A stretch of 5,632 nt of DNA from an uncultured bacterium (GTDB lineage: Bacteria; Patescibacteriota; Minisyncoccia; Phycocordibacterales; UBA1006): positions 1 to 5,632 of the forward strand of contig CAIXMG010000066.1 in assembly GCA_903920485.1 (NCBI GenBank), given 5' to 3'. Each line of letters begins with the position of its first letter. Position 1 is the stretch's first letter. Position numbers and translations under genes: made by a program. Below are positions 1 to 4,727 of this stretch, piece by piece. Under the pieces are notes generated by a model. The model did no database searches and had not been told where the DNA came from. It worked only from the letters and a program-made list of their open reading frames with translations.

Positions 1-1
1 C

Positions 2-484
2 AAGAAAGAGGCGACGACCTGGAAGAGGATCGAGAAGTTTCTGAGGGATAACGACTTCGACGAAAAGGACTGGATTCAGCTTCGCATCAAGAAGGCTCCA
101 AAGAATTCTCCTCCGCCAATCGGTCCGTGTGCTGCGAAGCTTGAAAGGATGGAAAAACTGGTGCGGCCATTAACCGCGGTTTATCCAGCCGTTAAGGAAA
201 AGTCGGTTGCTTATGAGGTGATCTGCTCGGTGCTTGGCGGAACTCCAGAATCGGTCACGGTAAAAATGGCATTGGGGCTTACACAAGCCCATCTTAACAG
301 GATCAGGAACTCGTCGGACCAGATTATTCGGGGTTCCGTCGTTCGTTACGGGACCGTCATGACAATGCTGAACAACATCCAGAGGCTCTTTCAGGAGAGC
401 GGCTACGCTGCAGAAGACGGTCCTTTCATGGGGTTGTGCCTGGGAAAACGTATCCCCGCGCCTGTCAAACGATCACTTCAATGA
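2..484 (+). CDS. Unrecognised protein, C-terminal part (5' end outside window)
   Basis: The reading frame is open from base 2, the first full codon, to a TGA at 482-484, so the gene starts upstream of the window. At least 160 residues are visible. An ATG at 149 lies in frame, but the 49 codons before it also read as a plausible charged protein (a KKEATTWKRIEKFL-type helix, then a Pro-rich stretch), so 149 is probably internal. I do not recognise the family. The middle (roughly residues 70-120 of the visible part, with motifs GLTQAHLNRI and VRYGTVMTMLNNI) is helical and has a faint helix-turn-helix flavour, which is a guess. No membrane segment or signal peptide is seen. The usual gene before rpsP is ffh; this is not Ffh, since no GTPase or Met-rich M-domain motifs are present. 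A terminator follows 25 nt after the stop. Confidence 0.6.
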   Translation, partial: KKEATTWKRIEKFLRDNDFDEKDWIQLRIKKAPKNSPPPIGPCAAKLERMEKLVRPLTAVYPAVKEKSVAYEVICSVLGGTPESVTVKMALGLTQAHLNRIRNSSDQIIRGSVVRYGTVMTMLNNIQRLFQESGYAAEDGPFMGLCLGKRIPAPVKRSLQ

Positions 485-508
485 CCATCATGCTTCGGGT
501 TCGGAAAG

Positions 509-533
509 AACCATCAGGGCAGGGTGGTTTTTT
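509..533 (+). terminator. Intrinsic terminator of the first gene
   Basis: Arms 509-515 and 523-529 form a 7-bp stem with one G-U pair and a 7-nt loop (516-522). A run of six T (528-533) overlaps the 3' arm. The terminator ends one base before the TTGACA of the rpsP promoter, so it separates the two genes in minimal space. Confidence 0.8.
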
Positions 534-534
534 C

Positions 535-562
535 TTGACAAAATTCCGGGATCTGCTAAGAT
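535..562 (+). promoter_or_regulatory. rpsP promoter, extended -10, very short leader
   Basis: A perfect -35 TTGACA (535-540), a 16-bp spacer and -10 TAAGAT (557-562) preceded by TG at 554-555 make a strong sigma-70-type promoter. Transcription should start near 568-570, only 3-5 nt before the ATG at 573. An in-frame ATG at 561 lies inside the -10 box and so cannot be the start. Confidence 0.75.
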
Positions 563-572
563 GGCCCTACTT

Positions 573-866
573 ATGCTAAAAATGCGTTTACAACGAATTG
601 GACGAAAGAACGAGCCGCACTTCCGCGTCGTGGTCACTGACCAGAAGAACGGCGTCCAGTCTGGCAAGTTCATCGACATCGTCGGTTCCTACAATCCCAA
701 GGCCGGTACGATCGAGCTCAAGAAGGAGCTGATCGCGGAATGGATTGGCAAGGGAGTTCAGCTTTCCGACACGGTCCACAACTTCCTCGTTCACCACGAC
801 GTGATCAAGGGCAAGAAGATCTCATCGCTGCCAAAGAAGACCTCGGTCAAGAAGGCGAAGAAATAA
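573..866 (+). CDS. rpsP: 30S ribosomal protein S16
   Basis: S16 is a small-subunit ribosomal protein that binds 16S rRNA and helps assemble the 5' domain. The N-terminus MLKMRLQRIGRKNEPHFRVV and the following KFIDIVGSYNP block are the hallmarks of the family. The WIGKGVQLSDTV segment (about residues 58-69) is the conserved C-terminal helix-turn. The length is 97 residues; the last 20 or so are a Lys-rich tail, ordinary for the family. The start at 573 is chosen over the in-frame ATG at 561 for two reasons: S16 proteins begin M-x-K-I/M-R-L, and 561 falls within the -10 box. There is no Shine-Dalgarno sequence. The gene is monocistronic, with a promoter at 535-562 and a terminator at 870-890, whereas rpsP is usually the head of an rpsP-khpA-rimM-trmD-rplS operon. 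Codon use is richer in G/C (mostly AAG for Lys) than in the next gene. Confidence 0.97.
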   Translation: MLKMRLQRIGRKNEPHFRVVVTDQKNGVQSGKFIDIVGSYNPKAGTIELKKELIAEWIGKGVQLSDTVHNFLVHHDVIKGKKISSLPKKTSVKKAKK

Positions 867-869
867 AAG

Positions 870-890
870 ATACCCGCAAGGGTGTTTTTT
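870..890 (+). terminator. Intrinsic terminator of rpsP
   Basis: A 6-bp stem (870-875 with 880-885, one U-G pair) is closed by a GCAA tetraloop of the stable GNRA class and runs into six T (885-890). It lies 4 nt after the rpsP stop codon. Confidence 0.8.
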
Positions 891-929
891 GTTTTCAAAC
901 TCCGGCCACCCGGACAAACCTCACCCATC

Positions 930-970
930 ATGCCTGTGGCATGCCACCCTCTCCACTATCGTGGAGAGGG
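930..970. repeat. Paired hairpins, REP/MITE-like intergenic element
   Basis: Two perfect inverted repeats lie side by side. The first has 5-bp arms ATGCC/GGCAT (930-934 and 938-942) with a 3-nt loop. The second has 10-bp arms CCCTCTCCAC/GTGGAGAGGG (947-956 and 961-970) around TATC. A C-rich stretch (about 903-927, with CCTCACCC) precedes them. No T run follows, so this is not an obvious intrinsic terminator, and rpsP already has one upstream. GC-rich paired palindromes in an otherwise AT-rich spacer resemble REP or MITE elements. Only one copy is visible here, so its repeat nature is inferred. Confidence 0.5.
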
Positions 971-980
971 GCTGAGATAC

Positions 981-1009
981 TTGACAAATAAATATAAATA
1001 TGATACTGT
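981..1009 (+). promoter_or_regulatory. Promoter of the orphan gene at 1060
   Basis: TTGACA (981-986), a 17-bp spacer and -10 TACTGT (1004-1009) with TG at 1001-1002 form an extended -10 promoter. The predicted start is near 1016, giving a leader of about 44 nt. A second TTGACT (1036-1041) has no -10 at a workable distance. Confidence 0.55.
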
Positions 1010-1059
1010 TCTAATTAGGGAGCGGTAAATATTTTTTGACTTAAAATTAAATTATTAGA

Positions 1060-1425
1060 ATGGAAACAGCGACATACAAGGATACTTTCCTCACGCAAAG
1101 AAAAGATTTTGAACTTCTTTCTTCTCAAATCATCGGAGAGATTCAGGAAGAGTTAAAAATGGTAATAAACGAGAACAAAAGACCCCCGGGAGGATTTCAA
1201 TGGAGAATCGAGGTTGGGGGTAAACGAGCCACGATACAAATGTATTACGATGGCATGATATTTCTTTTCCTTGAGACCAAGTATTCCGATTTCATGAAAG
1301 AGATTCTTCATACATCCATGGATTATTTTGAAATCGTATCAAGTAGGCCGAATTTCATCTTTCAGCTTACCGATGAACGACAACTTGGTTTGCTCATTAA
1401 AAAAATCAAAGAACATTTTCTGTAA
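1060..1425 (+). CDS. Hypothetical protein, 121 aa, inserted between rpsP and khpA
   Basis: I do not recognise this family. The product is a soluble, charged protein without signal peptide or membrane helix. Residues 1-40 are helical with many E/K (QIIGEIQEELKMV). Residues 45-75 look like beta strands (FQWRIEVGGKRATIQMYYDG, then IFLFLE), and the end (LLIKKIKEHF) is an amphipathic helix, so a small alpha/beta fold is likely. The gene is complete, with its own promoter upstream and a terminator at 1452-1478, so it is a monocistronic unit. There is no Shine-Dalgarno sequence before the ATG. Its sequence is clearly more A/T-rich (AAA, ATA, AAT codons) than rpsP or khpA on either side, which fits a more recent arrival or an accessory role. 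Its place inside a normally contiguous ribosomal/tRNA-modification operon is the odd part. Confidence 0.7.
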   Translation: METATYKDTFLTQRKDFELLSSQIIGEIQEELKMVINENKRPPGGFQWRIEVGGKRATIQMYYDGMIFLFLETKYSDFMKEILHTSMDYFEIVSSRPNFIFQLTDERQLGLLIKKIKEHFL

Positions 1426-1451
1426 AAGGTTACTTTTGTCTAATCATAGAA

Positions 1452-1478
1452 GATTGGTGTCACAGCCGGTCTTTTTTT
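1452..1478 (+). terminator. Intrinsic terminator of the orphan gene
   Basis: A 6-bp stem (1452-1457 with 1466-1471, including two U-G pairs) with an 8-nt loop is followed by seven T (1472-1478). The khpA -35 box begins two bases later, at 1481. Confidence 0.65.
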
Positions 1479-1480
1479 GT

Positions 1481-1509
1481 TTGACTTTCACCCTAAAAAA
1501 TAATACTAT
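1481..1509 (+). promoter_or_regulatory. khpA promoter
   Basis: TTGACT (1481-1486), a 17-bp spacer and TACTAT (1504-1509) predict a start near 1516 and a leader of about 50 nt. A small hairpin (AACCC 1511-1515 with GGGTT 1522-1526) straddles the start. No better promoter is seen closer to the ATG at 1567. Confidence 0.5.
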
Positions 1510-1566
1510 CAACCCATCGCAGGGTTCTCTTTATTCACTAATAGCTCGGCGATAAGTACATCAGAT

Positions 1567-1899
1567 ATGCATGAACCTCAGAACGATCCCGTAGTCGAAT
1601 ATTTGGAAACGACCATCAAAGCATTGGTAGACAAGCCCGAGGATGTGAAAATTGTAAAGACCATCGACGAGATGGGCGTTCTTATGACCGTCGACGTCAA
1701 TGCAGAGGACATGGGCAAGCTGATCGGACGCCTCGGTGCGACCGCGAAGTCCATCCGAACGCTCTTGCGAGTTGTCGGTATGAAGCACAGCCAGCGCGTG
1801 AACATGAAGATCAACGAACCCTTAGGACGACGATCACCGCACTCGGCGGCATCAGACGATGTCGACGCGGCGATCGCGGACCTCAAGTCAGACATGTAA
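1567..1899 (+). CDS. khpA: KH-domain RNA-binding protein KhpA (YlqC family)
   Basis: This is a small cytoplasmic RNA-binding protein. In Firmicutes KhpA partners with KhpB (Jag) and affects cell elongation and sRNA/mRNA metabolism; that role is family knowledge and is not shown here. The N-terminal signature (residues 10-29, with ALVDKPEDVKI) matches the family. The KH core carries DMGKLIGRLG (residues 48-57), whose GRLG (54-57) is the RNA-gripping GxxG loop, followed by the helix SIRTLLRVVG. The length is 110 residues, longer than the usual 75-85 because of a Ser/Asp-rich tail from about residue 84 that ends in an acidic helix. There is no Shine-Dalgarno sequence. Its position between rpsP and trmD is the classic one, but rimM, which usually follows, is missing. 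The gene is transcribed alone, between a promoter at 1481-1509 and a terminator at 1911-1933. Confidence 0.92.
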   Translation: MHEPQNDPVVEYLETTIKALVDKPEDVKIVKTIDEMGVLMTVDVNAEDMGKLIGRLGATAKSIRTLLRVVGMKHSQRVNMKINEPLGRRSPHSAASDDVDAAIADLKSDM

Positions 1900-1910
1900 T
1901 CAAACAAAGA

Positions 1911-1933
1911 ACCGCCTGAGGAGGTGGTTTTTT
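1911..1933 (+). terminator. Intrinsic terminator of khpA
   Basis: Arms ACCGCCT (1911-1917) and AGGTGGT (1922-1928) pair over 7 bp with one G-U pair, around a 4-nt loop. A T run (1928-1933) follows and an A-rich stretch precedes. It lies 11 nt after the khpA stop. An in-frame GTG at 1924 lies inside this hairpin, which argues against it as the start of the next gene. Confidence 0.85.
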
Positions 1934-1960
1934 GTTTATTAGTTTGTTATTTTTTCTTAT
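1932..1960 (+). promoter_or_regulatory. Weak candidate promoter for the gene at 1996
   Basis: TTGTTT (1932-1937), a 17-bp spacer and TCTTAT (1955-1960) lie directly on the T run of the khpA terminator. The match to consensus is poor (about 3/6 and 4/6). It is listed because the same terminator-then-promoter arrangement occurs at two other junctions here. Confidence 0.3.
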
Positions 1961-1995
1961 GCGTTTTCCAGGAACCATGGAAGTACCCTTGGGAA

Positions 1996-2469
1996 ATGGA
2001 AAAAATACTTGAAGAAATAGAAACAACGAGCTATTACTCTAAACGGCCGGTACTTGTCGGAACTCTTCCTGAGCCACTTGCTGACATTGTTGGCGATGGT
2101 AAAATTTATATCTCTGAATTCGTGGTTGCCAAAGTAATGGGGAAAATCCAAGGTGTAAATAGCCATCCAGAAATAACAAGGGAAATCCTGTTAAGGGTTA
2201 CCGATGTTTTGCATTGCCCGCTTGAAATAATTCAAGATCTTCGTGGCGACAGAAAATATCTGTTTATTGGTGAGGGACCGCTTCATCAGATTGTTATTGA
2301 AATTAAAAGGGAAGAGTCAGGCAAGTCGGAAATCAACACTATTTTCAAGATAAATCTTCAGGAACTAAAACGACTGGAACATAAATTTCCAGTCGTTTAC
2401 AGCGTTGGAGGGACGCCCACATCCTCATCTTCTCACAGCCAGCAAGGGCGATTTTCTGGCGTCAACTGA
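1996..2469 (+). CDS. Small BECR-fold (PBECR-like) nuclease candidate
   Basis: The product is 157 aa. The pattern is: a strand and helix (VLVGTLPEPLADIV, residues 19-32), IYISEFVVAKVMGKIQGVNSHPEI (37-60, a helix ending in a His), a helix with VLHCPLEIIQD (71-81), strands KYLFIGEG and HQIVIEIKREE (87-107), then SEINTIFKIN (111-120) and a low-complexity Ser-rich tail ending GRFSGVN. This order, with the H..., PLEII, R-x-Y and TIFK elements, resembles the phage Barnase-EndoU-ColicinE5/D-RelE (PBECR) nucleases, usually toxin or phage-injected RNases. I infer this by pattern only. The start at 1996 is preferred over the in-frame GTG at 1924, which sits in the khpA terminator and would add a hydrophobic T-rich translation. 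No cognate antitoxin is adjacent. The gene is A/T-rich relative to khpA and trmD. A perfect 12-bp inverted repeat lies within its 3' part. Confidence 0.6.
   Translation: MEKILEEIETTSYYSKRPVLVGTLPEPLADIVGDGKIYISEFVVAKVMGKIQGVNSHPEITREILLRVTDVLHCPLEIIQDLRGDRKYLFIGEGPLHQIVIEIKREESGKSEINTIFKINLQELKRLEHKFPVVYSVGGTPTSSSSHSQQGRFSGVN
2368..2398. repeat. Perfect 12-bp inverted repeat inside the BECR-like gene
   Basis: AAACGACTGGAA (2368-2379) and TTCCAGTCGTTT (2387-2398) are exact reverse complements around a 7-nt loop. The 5' arm starts with As and the 3' arm ends with Ts, like a bidirectional terminator, but the T run is only three long. It is translated as part of residues 125-135 of the product, and no other terminator is seen after that gene. 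Confidence 0.7.
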
Positions 2470-2552
2470 TATTTGCATAATACACGATTGGGTTTTGCGG
2501 TGCAAATCCAGGCGAAACGTTACTTGATATTTTCTTTATTCCCCAAAATAAG

Positions 2553-2558
2553 TATAGT
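2553..2558 (+). promoter_or_regulatory. trmD -10 box, predicted leaderless start
   Basis: TATAGT (5/6 match) ends 6 nt before the trmD ATG, so transcription should start at or next to the A at 2565. The -35 is uncertain: TTTTCT (2530-2535) has 17-bp spacing but poor sequence, while TTGATA (2524-2529) has good sequence but 23-bp spacing. Confidence 0.45.
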
Positions 2559-2564
2559 AGTACT

Positions 2565-3254
2565 ATGAAATTCCACGTGATCACCCTATTTCCCGAATCG
2601 TTCGATTCGTACCTCAACGAATCCATCATCGGGCGAGCCATCAAAGAGAAGCGCATCTCCGTGGCTTTTTACGATCCGCGGAAATACGCACCCAAGGAAC
2701 TGAAGAAGAAGTGGCCTGACGGGAACGTCACGGTCTATGCTGACGGCCGGCCTTTTGGCGGTGGCCCGGGAATGGTGCTTCGTGCGGAACCGTATGTCAT
2801 GGCCATTGAAAATGCGTTGAAGGTCATTGCAAAGCGACCAAAAGCGAAGGCAAAAATTATTTTCTTTTCGCCAGGAGGCGTGATGTTCGACACGGAATAC
2901 GCAAAGACAGCCGTAACAAAATTCACGGACATCATTTTCGTCTGCGGACGCTACGAGGGAATCGACGCCCGTATCAAGAAGGTCTTCAAGATGGAGGACG
3001 TCTCGATCGGGAACTATGTCCTGACCGGCGGGGAACTGCCAGCCATGGTCTGCATCGACTGCATGGCACGCCAGGTTTCAGGCGTTCTGGGCAATTTCGA
3101 TTCGCGTGAGGAAGAACGCGTCTCGTCGCACGACGTCTACACACGACCGGAAGTCCTCATCCATAAGGGCAAGAAGCACAAGGTGCCGGAAGTGCTGCTT
3201 TCGGGAAATCCCAAGCTGATCAATGCGTGGAAAAGGCGGGAGGTCATTAAATAA
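2565..3254 (+). CDS. trmD: tRNA (guanine-37-N1)-methyltransferase
   Basis: TrmD uses S-adenosylmethionine to methylate N1 of G37 in tRNAs with G36, preventing +1 frameshifting. It is a SPOUT (trefoil-knot) enzyme working as a dimer. Visible motifs are the N-terminal ITLFPESF (6-13), GRPFGGGPGM (61-70), FSPGG (101-105), VCGRYEGID (126-134) and the knot SIGNYVLTGGELPAM (147-161), then YTRPEV (192-197) and VPEVLLSG (207-214). The length is 229 aa against about 240-255 in well-studied enzymes; the C-terminal helical extension is missing. The linker before YTRPEV is short and lacks the usual (D/E)-x-P-H segment that supplies the general base (Asp169 in H. influenzae/E. coli numbering): Ser188 aligns there, with Asp190 two residues later. 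There is no Shine-Dalgarno sequence. The rimM and rplS genes that usually flank it are absent. No terminator follows before hicB. Confidence 0.96.
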   Translation: MKFHVITLFPESFDSYLNESIIGRAIKEKRISVAFYDPRKYAPKELKKKWPDGNVTVYADGRPFGGGPGMVLRAEPYVMAIENALKVIAKRPKAKAKIIFFSPGGVMFDTEYAKTAVTKFTDIIFVCGRYEGIDARIKKVFKMEDVSIGNYVLTGGELPAMVCIDCMARQVSGVLGNFDSREEERVSSHDVYTRPEVLIHKGKKHKVPEVLLSGNPKLINAWKRREVIK

Positions 3255-3281
3255 AAGATTTCTAAACGGGAAATAAATAAT

Positions 3282-3314
3282 CTGGGAACCCTCCTTGAAA
3301 AGTGATTCTCCCAG
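3282..3314. promoter_or_regulatory. Inverted repeat around the hicB -35: candidate operator
   Basis: CTGGGA (3282-3287) and TCCCAG (3309-3314) are perfect 6-bp inverted arms 21 bp apart. They flank the TTGAAA -35 box, and the right arm lies in the promoter spacer. HicB proteins commonly repress their own operon, so this is a reasonable operator candidate, but short arms at this spacing can arise by chance. Confidence 0.35.
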
Positions 3315-3323
3315 TGGTAGCAT
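3295..3323 (+). promoter_or_regulatory. hicBA promoter, extended -10
   Basis: TTGAAA (3295-3300), a 17-bp spacer and TAGCAT (3318-3323) with TG at 3315-3316 predict a start near 3330, about 7 nt before the hicB ATG. The TTG at 3295 that would give a longer hicB frame is the -35 box itself, so the longer start is unlikely. Confidence 0.6.
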
Positions 3324-3336
3324 TCTTGTATTACTT

Positions 3337-3654
3337 ATGAAGCATAAGAACACTCTTGAAAAAGGTTCGGTAAGAACCATTATCTATCAAGAAGGGAAAT
3401 CCTGGTTTGGGGTTGCCTTGGAATTCAATATTGTAGAAACGGGGACAAGTGCCAAAGGTGTTATGGCGATGCTCGATGAAGCAATCAATGGATACGTTAC
3501 TTCTGCTCGGAAGGCGAAACTTCGTCCCCACGTATTGAATCAGATTGTGGATTCGGAATATGAATCTCTTTGGAAGAAATTGGAAGGCAAGAAGACAATT
3601 CCTTCACCCATCAAGGTTCATAGCTTTGGTGAACACTCGCTTTCATTCGCATAA
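3337..3654 (+). CDS. hicB: HicB-like antitoxin
   Basis: HicB proteins bind and neutralise the HicA mRNA interferase and usually repress the operon. This 105-aa product has the HicB partial-RNase-H-like fold pattern: IIYQEGKSWFGVALEFNIVETGTSAKGVMAMLDEAINGY (residues 15-53), that is, a strand with a Trp, a strand ending N-I-V-E-T-G, then the helix that begins with the S/T-x-x-x-A-x-x-x-L type pattern. After residue 60 it is basic, and no clear helix-turn-helix or ribbon-helix-helix is seen, so how it binds DNA is open. The start at 3337 is chosen because the promoter (3295-3323) covers the upstream TTG. There is no Shine-Dalgarno sequence. hicA follows after 6 nt in the same operon. The antitoxin-first order is the reverse of E. 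coli K-12 hicAB but is common elsewhere. Confidence 0.8.
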   Translation: MKHKNTLEKGSVRTIIYQEGKSWFGVALEFNIVETGTSAKGVMAMLDEAINGYVTSARKAKLRPHVLNQIVDSEYESLWKKLEGKKTIPSPIKVHSFGEHSLSFA

Positions 3655-3660
3655 ACCAGT

Positions 3661-3891
3661 ATGCCAAAAGGAATGAACAACTGGCGTTTTCTTGACGTCA
3701 AAAAATTCTTAAGTAAGTACCGCTTCACGCTCAGCCATGTTCACGGAAGCCATTATTTCTACATCGGTTCCCATGAGGGAAAGGTAGGGCAAGTATGTGT
3801 TCCATTCCATGGAACCAGGGCCATTCATCCGAAAACCATGAAAAGCATTGCCCGGCAGTCGGGGATACCCGAAAATAAGTGGAAGGCTTAA
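3661..3891 (+). CDS. hicA: HicA-like mRNA interferase toxin
   Basis: HicA toxins have a small dsRBD-like fold and cut mRNA and tmRNA, arresting translation. The 76-aa product has the family's features in order: the helix DVKKFLSKYRF (12-22), the catalytic GSH motif (G29-S30-H31) in HVHGSHYFYI, the strand VCVPFHG (45-51), and the last helix HPKTMKSIARQSGIP (56-70), matching the usual VPxH...TxxxIxxQxGI pattern. All expected residues are intact, so the toxin looks functional. The start is 6 nt after the hicB stop without a Shine-Dalgarno sequence, so expression probably depends on termination-reinitiation from hicB. Its TAA (3889-3891) overlaps the stop codon of the convergent minus-strand gene. 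No canonical terminator lies at its end; a T8 run at 3903-3910 has no stem just before it. Confidence 0.85.
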   Translation: MPKGMNNWRFLDVKKFLSKYRFTLSHVHGSHYFYIGSHEGKVGQVCVPFHGTRAIHPKTMKSIARQSGIPENKWKA

Positions 3892-4721
3892 TAATTCCCG
3901 CGTTTTTTTTCGGGGAGCATATTGGCGAGAGACTGCATTACAATATCAGATTGTTCTTTGAGCTCATGGTTAAGAACCGAAAGCCGATTCGTTTCTTCCT
4001 CACTCAACGGTTGCTCGGACTCCTTTCTCCGAGAGAGGAGTTTTTGGTAATCCTCAATTCCTGAAATGACGGGAAGTCGAATGGGTGCGCCAATATGCAC
4101 CTCCGTGTCAGGTTTTTCCTTGATGAGTTTTATTTCGCCGCCAGCCCGATAGGGCTCGTTTGATTTAATATCAACGGCAACCGGCAGGATTACGAAATTT
4201 CCCACTCCTAACTGTGAGAGGTAGGGGATTCCGACGCCACCGCTCGGGAGTTTTCCAGAGGATGGGTTATGGGCCGCAACCAGTACCGAGTCGCCTTCTC
4301 GTAGCGCTTCGGCCATGGAGTCAAAGTTCTTTGGATTGAACCGGACGGCTCTTTTTTGGTCGCCCTGTCCGGAATAATCGATAGGGATAAAGTTGTCCTT
4401 GCCGGCAAGGAGCTGCGCCGTCATGCCGGAGGAGTCCGTCTCGAAGGAATGATGCGTTGACTGGCCCGAGACCTTGATGGAAAAATCCTTACCAAGTTGG
4501 CTGATAATGACCTGCATATCCATATCGCTGATATGGGATCCGGCAATAATGACTTTCTCGCCAGGGAGGATCTCTTTGAGATGCTCTTTCCCGAGAGTTT
4601 CTATTTTTCCCAGGAAAAGCTTGGTTTCCAGGGTCGCCAAAGACCTCAACCTGAGGGATGTTTCTCTCTTGGGCTGGTCATTGTCGGGGGTGCGGGGGTT
4701 GGGGGCCATTTCGAACTTCAT
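3888..4721 (-). CDS. PlsC-like acyltransferase, divergent
   Basis: This 277-aa protein resembles the glycerolipid acyltransferase (PlsC/LPLAT) superfamily, which transfers acyl chains to glycerol phosphates in membrane lipid synthesis. Visible evidence: IIAGSHISDMDMQ (58-70) holds the catalytic HX4D motif (His63, Asp68) in the usual [N/S]HxSxxD setting. IPIDYSG (112-118) is in the place of motif II. The ALREGDSVLVAAHNPSSG block (139-156) is where FPEGTRS normally stands, followed by Leu-Pro, a Gly-rich GGVGIPYLSQ and FVILPVAVDI (176-185), the usual motif IV strand. The FPEG motif that binds the phosphate is replaced by AHNPSSG, so the acceptor may differ. No membrane helix is seen at the N-terminus; residues 223-277 are a charged helical tail. 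The start at 4721 is supported by a promoter whose start point falls on this ATG; Met at 4709 is the alternative. Confidence 0.65.
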   Translation of the reverse strand: MKFEMAPNPRTPDNDQPKRETSLRLRSLATLETKLFLGKIETLGKEHLKEILPGEKVIIAGSHISDMDMQVIISQLGKDFSIKVSGQSTHHSFETDSSGMTAQLLAGKDNFIPIDYSGQGDQKRAVRFNPKNFDSMAEALREGDSVLVAAHNPSSGKLPSGGVGIPYLSQLGVGNFVILPVAVDIKSNEPYRAGGEIKLIKEKPDTEVHIGAPIRLPVISGIEDYQKLLSRRKESEQPLSEEETNRLSVLNHELKEQSDIVMQSLANMLPEKKRGNY

Positions 4722-4727
4722 TTCTCC

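Noticed and set aside
482..484. Genetic code 25 (UGA as Gly, as in Gracilibacteria/Absconditabacteria)
   Set aside because: The first gene and the BECR-like gene both end at TGA, a terminator follows the first, and no conserved gene in the window has an internal in-frame TGA.
561..572. Longer rpsP start (MALL extension)
   Set aside because: The ATG at 561 lies within the predicted -10 box, and S16 proteins begin at the MxK(I/M)RL motif, i.e. 573.
1578..1907. Minus-strand ORF opposite khpA
   Set aside because: It lies wholly antisense to a clear KH protein and has no promoter or family features.
1924..1995. GTG start giving a 24-residue hydrophobic N-terminus to the BECR-like protein
   Set aside because: The GTG is in the stem of the khpA terminator, and the hydrophobic stretch is the translation of its T run and the T-rich spacer.
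2471..2507. ATTTGCA...TGCAAAT inverted repeat before trmD
   Set aside because: Arms of 7 bp with a 23-nt loop in AT-rich DNA are expected by chance, and there is no T run or promoter overlap.
1552..2554. Shared ATAAGTA upstream of khpA (1552-1558) and trmD (2548-2554)
   Set aside because: A 7-mer shared by two AT-rich upstream regions, at different distances from the ATG, is not convincing.
3295..3336. TTG start giving hicB 14 extra residues
   Set aside because: The TTG is the -35 box and the extension covers the whole promoter.
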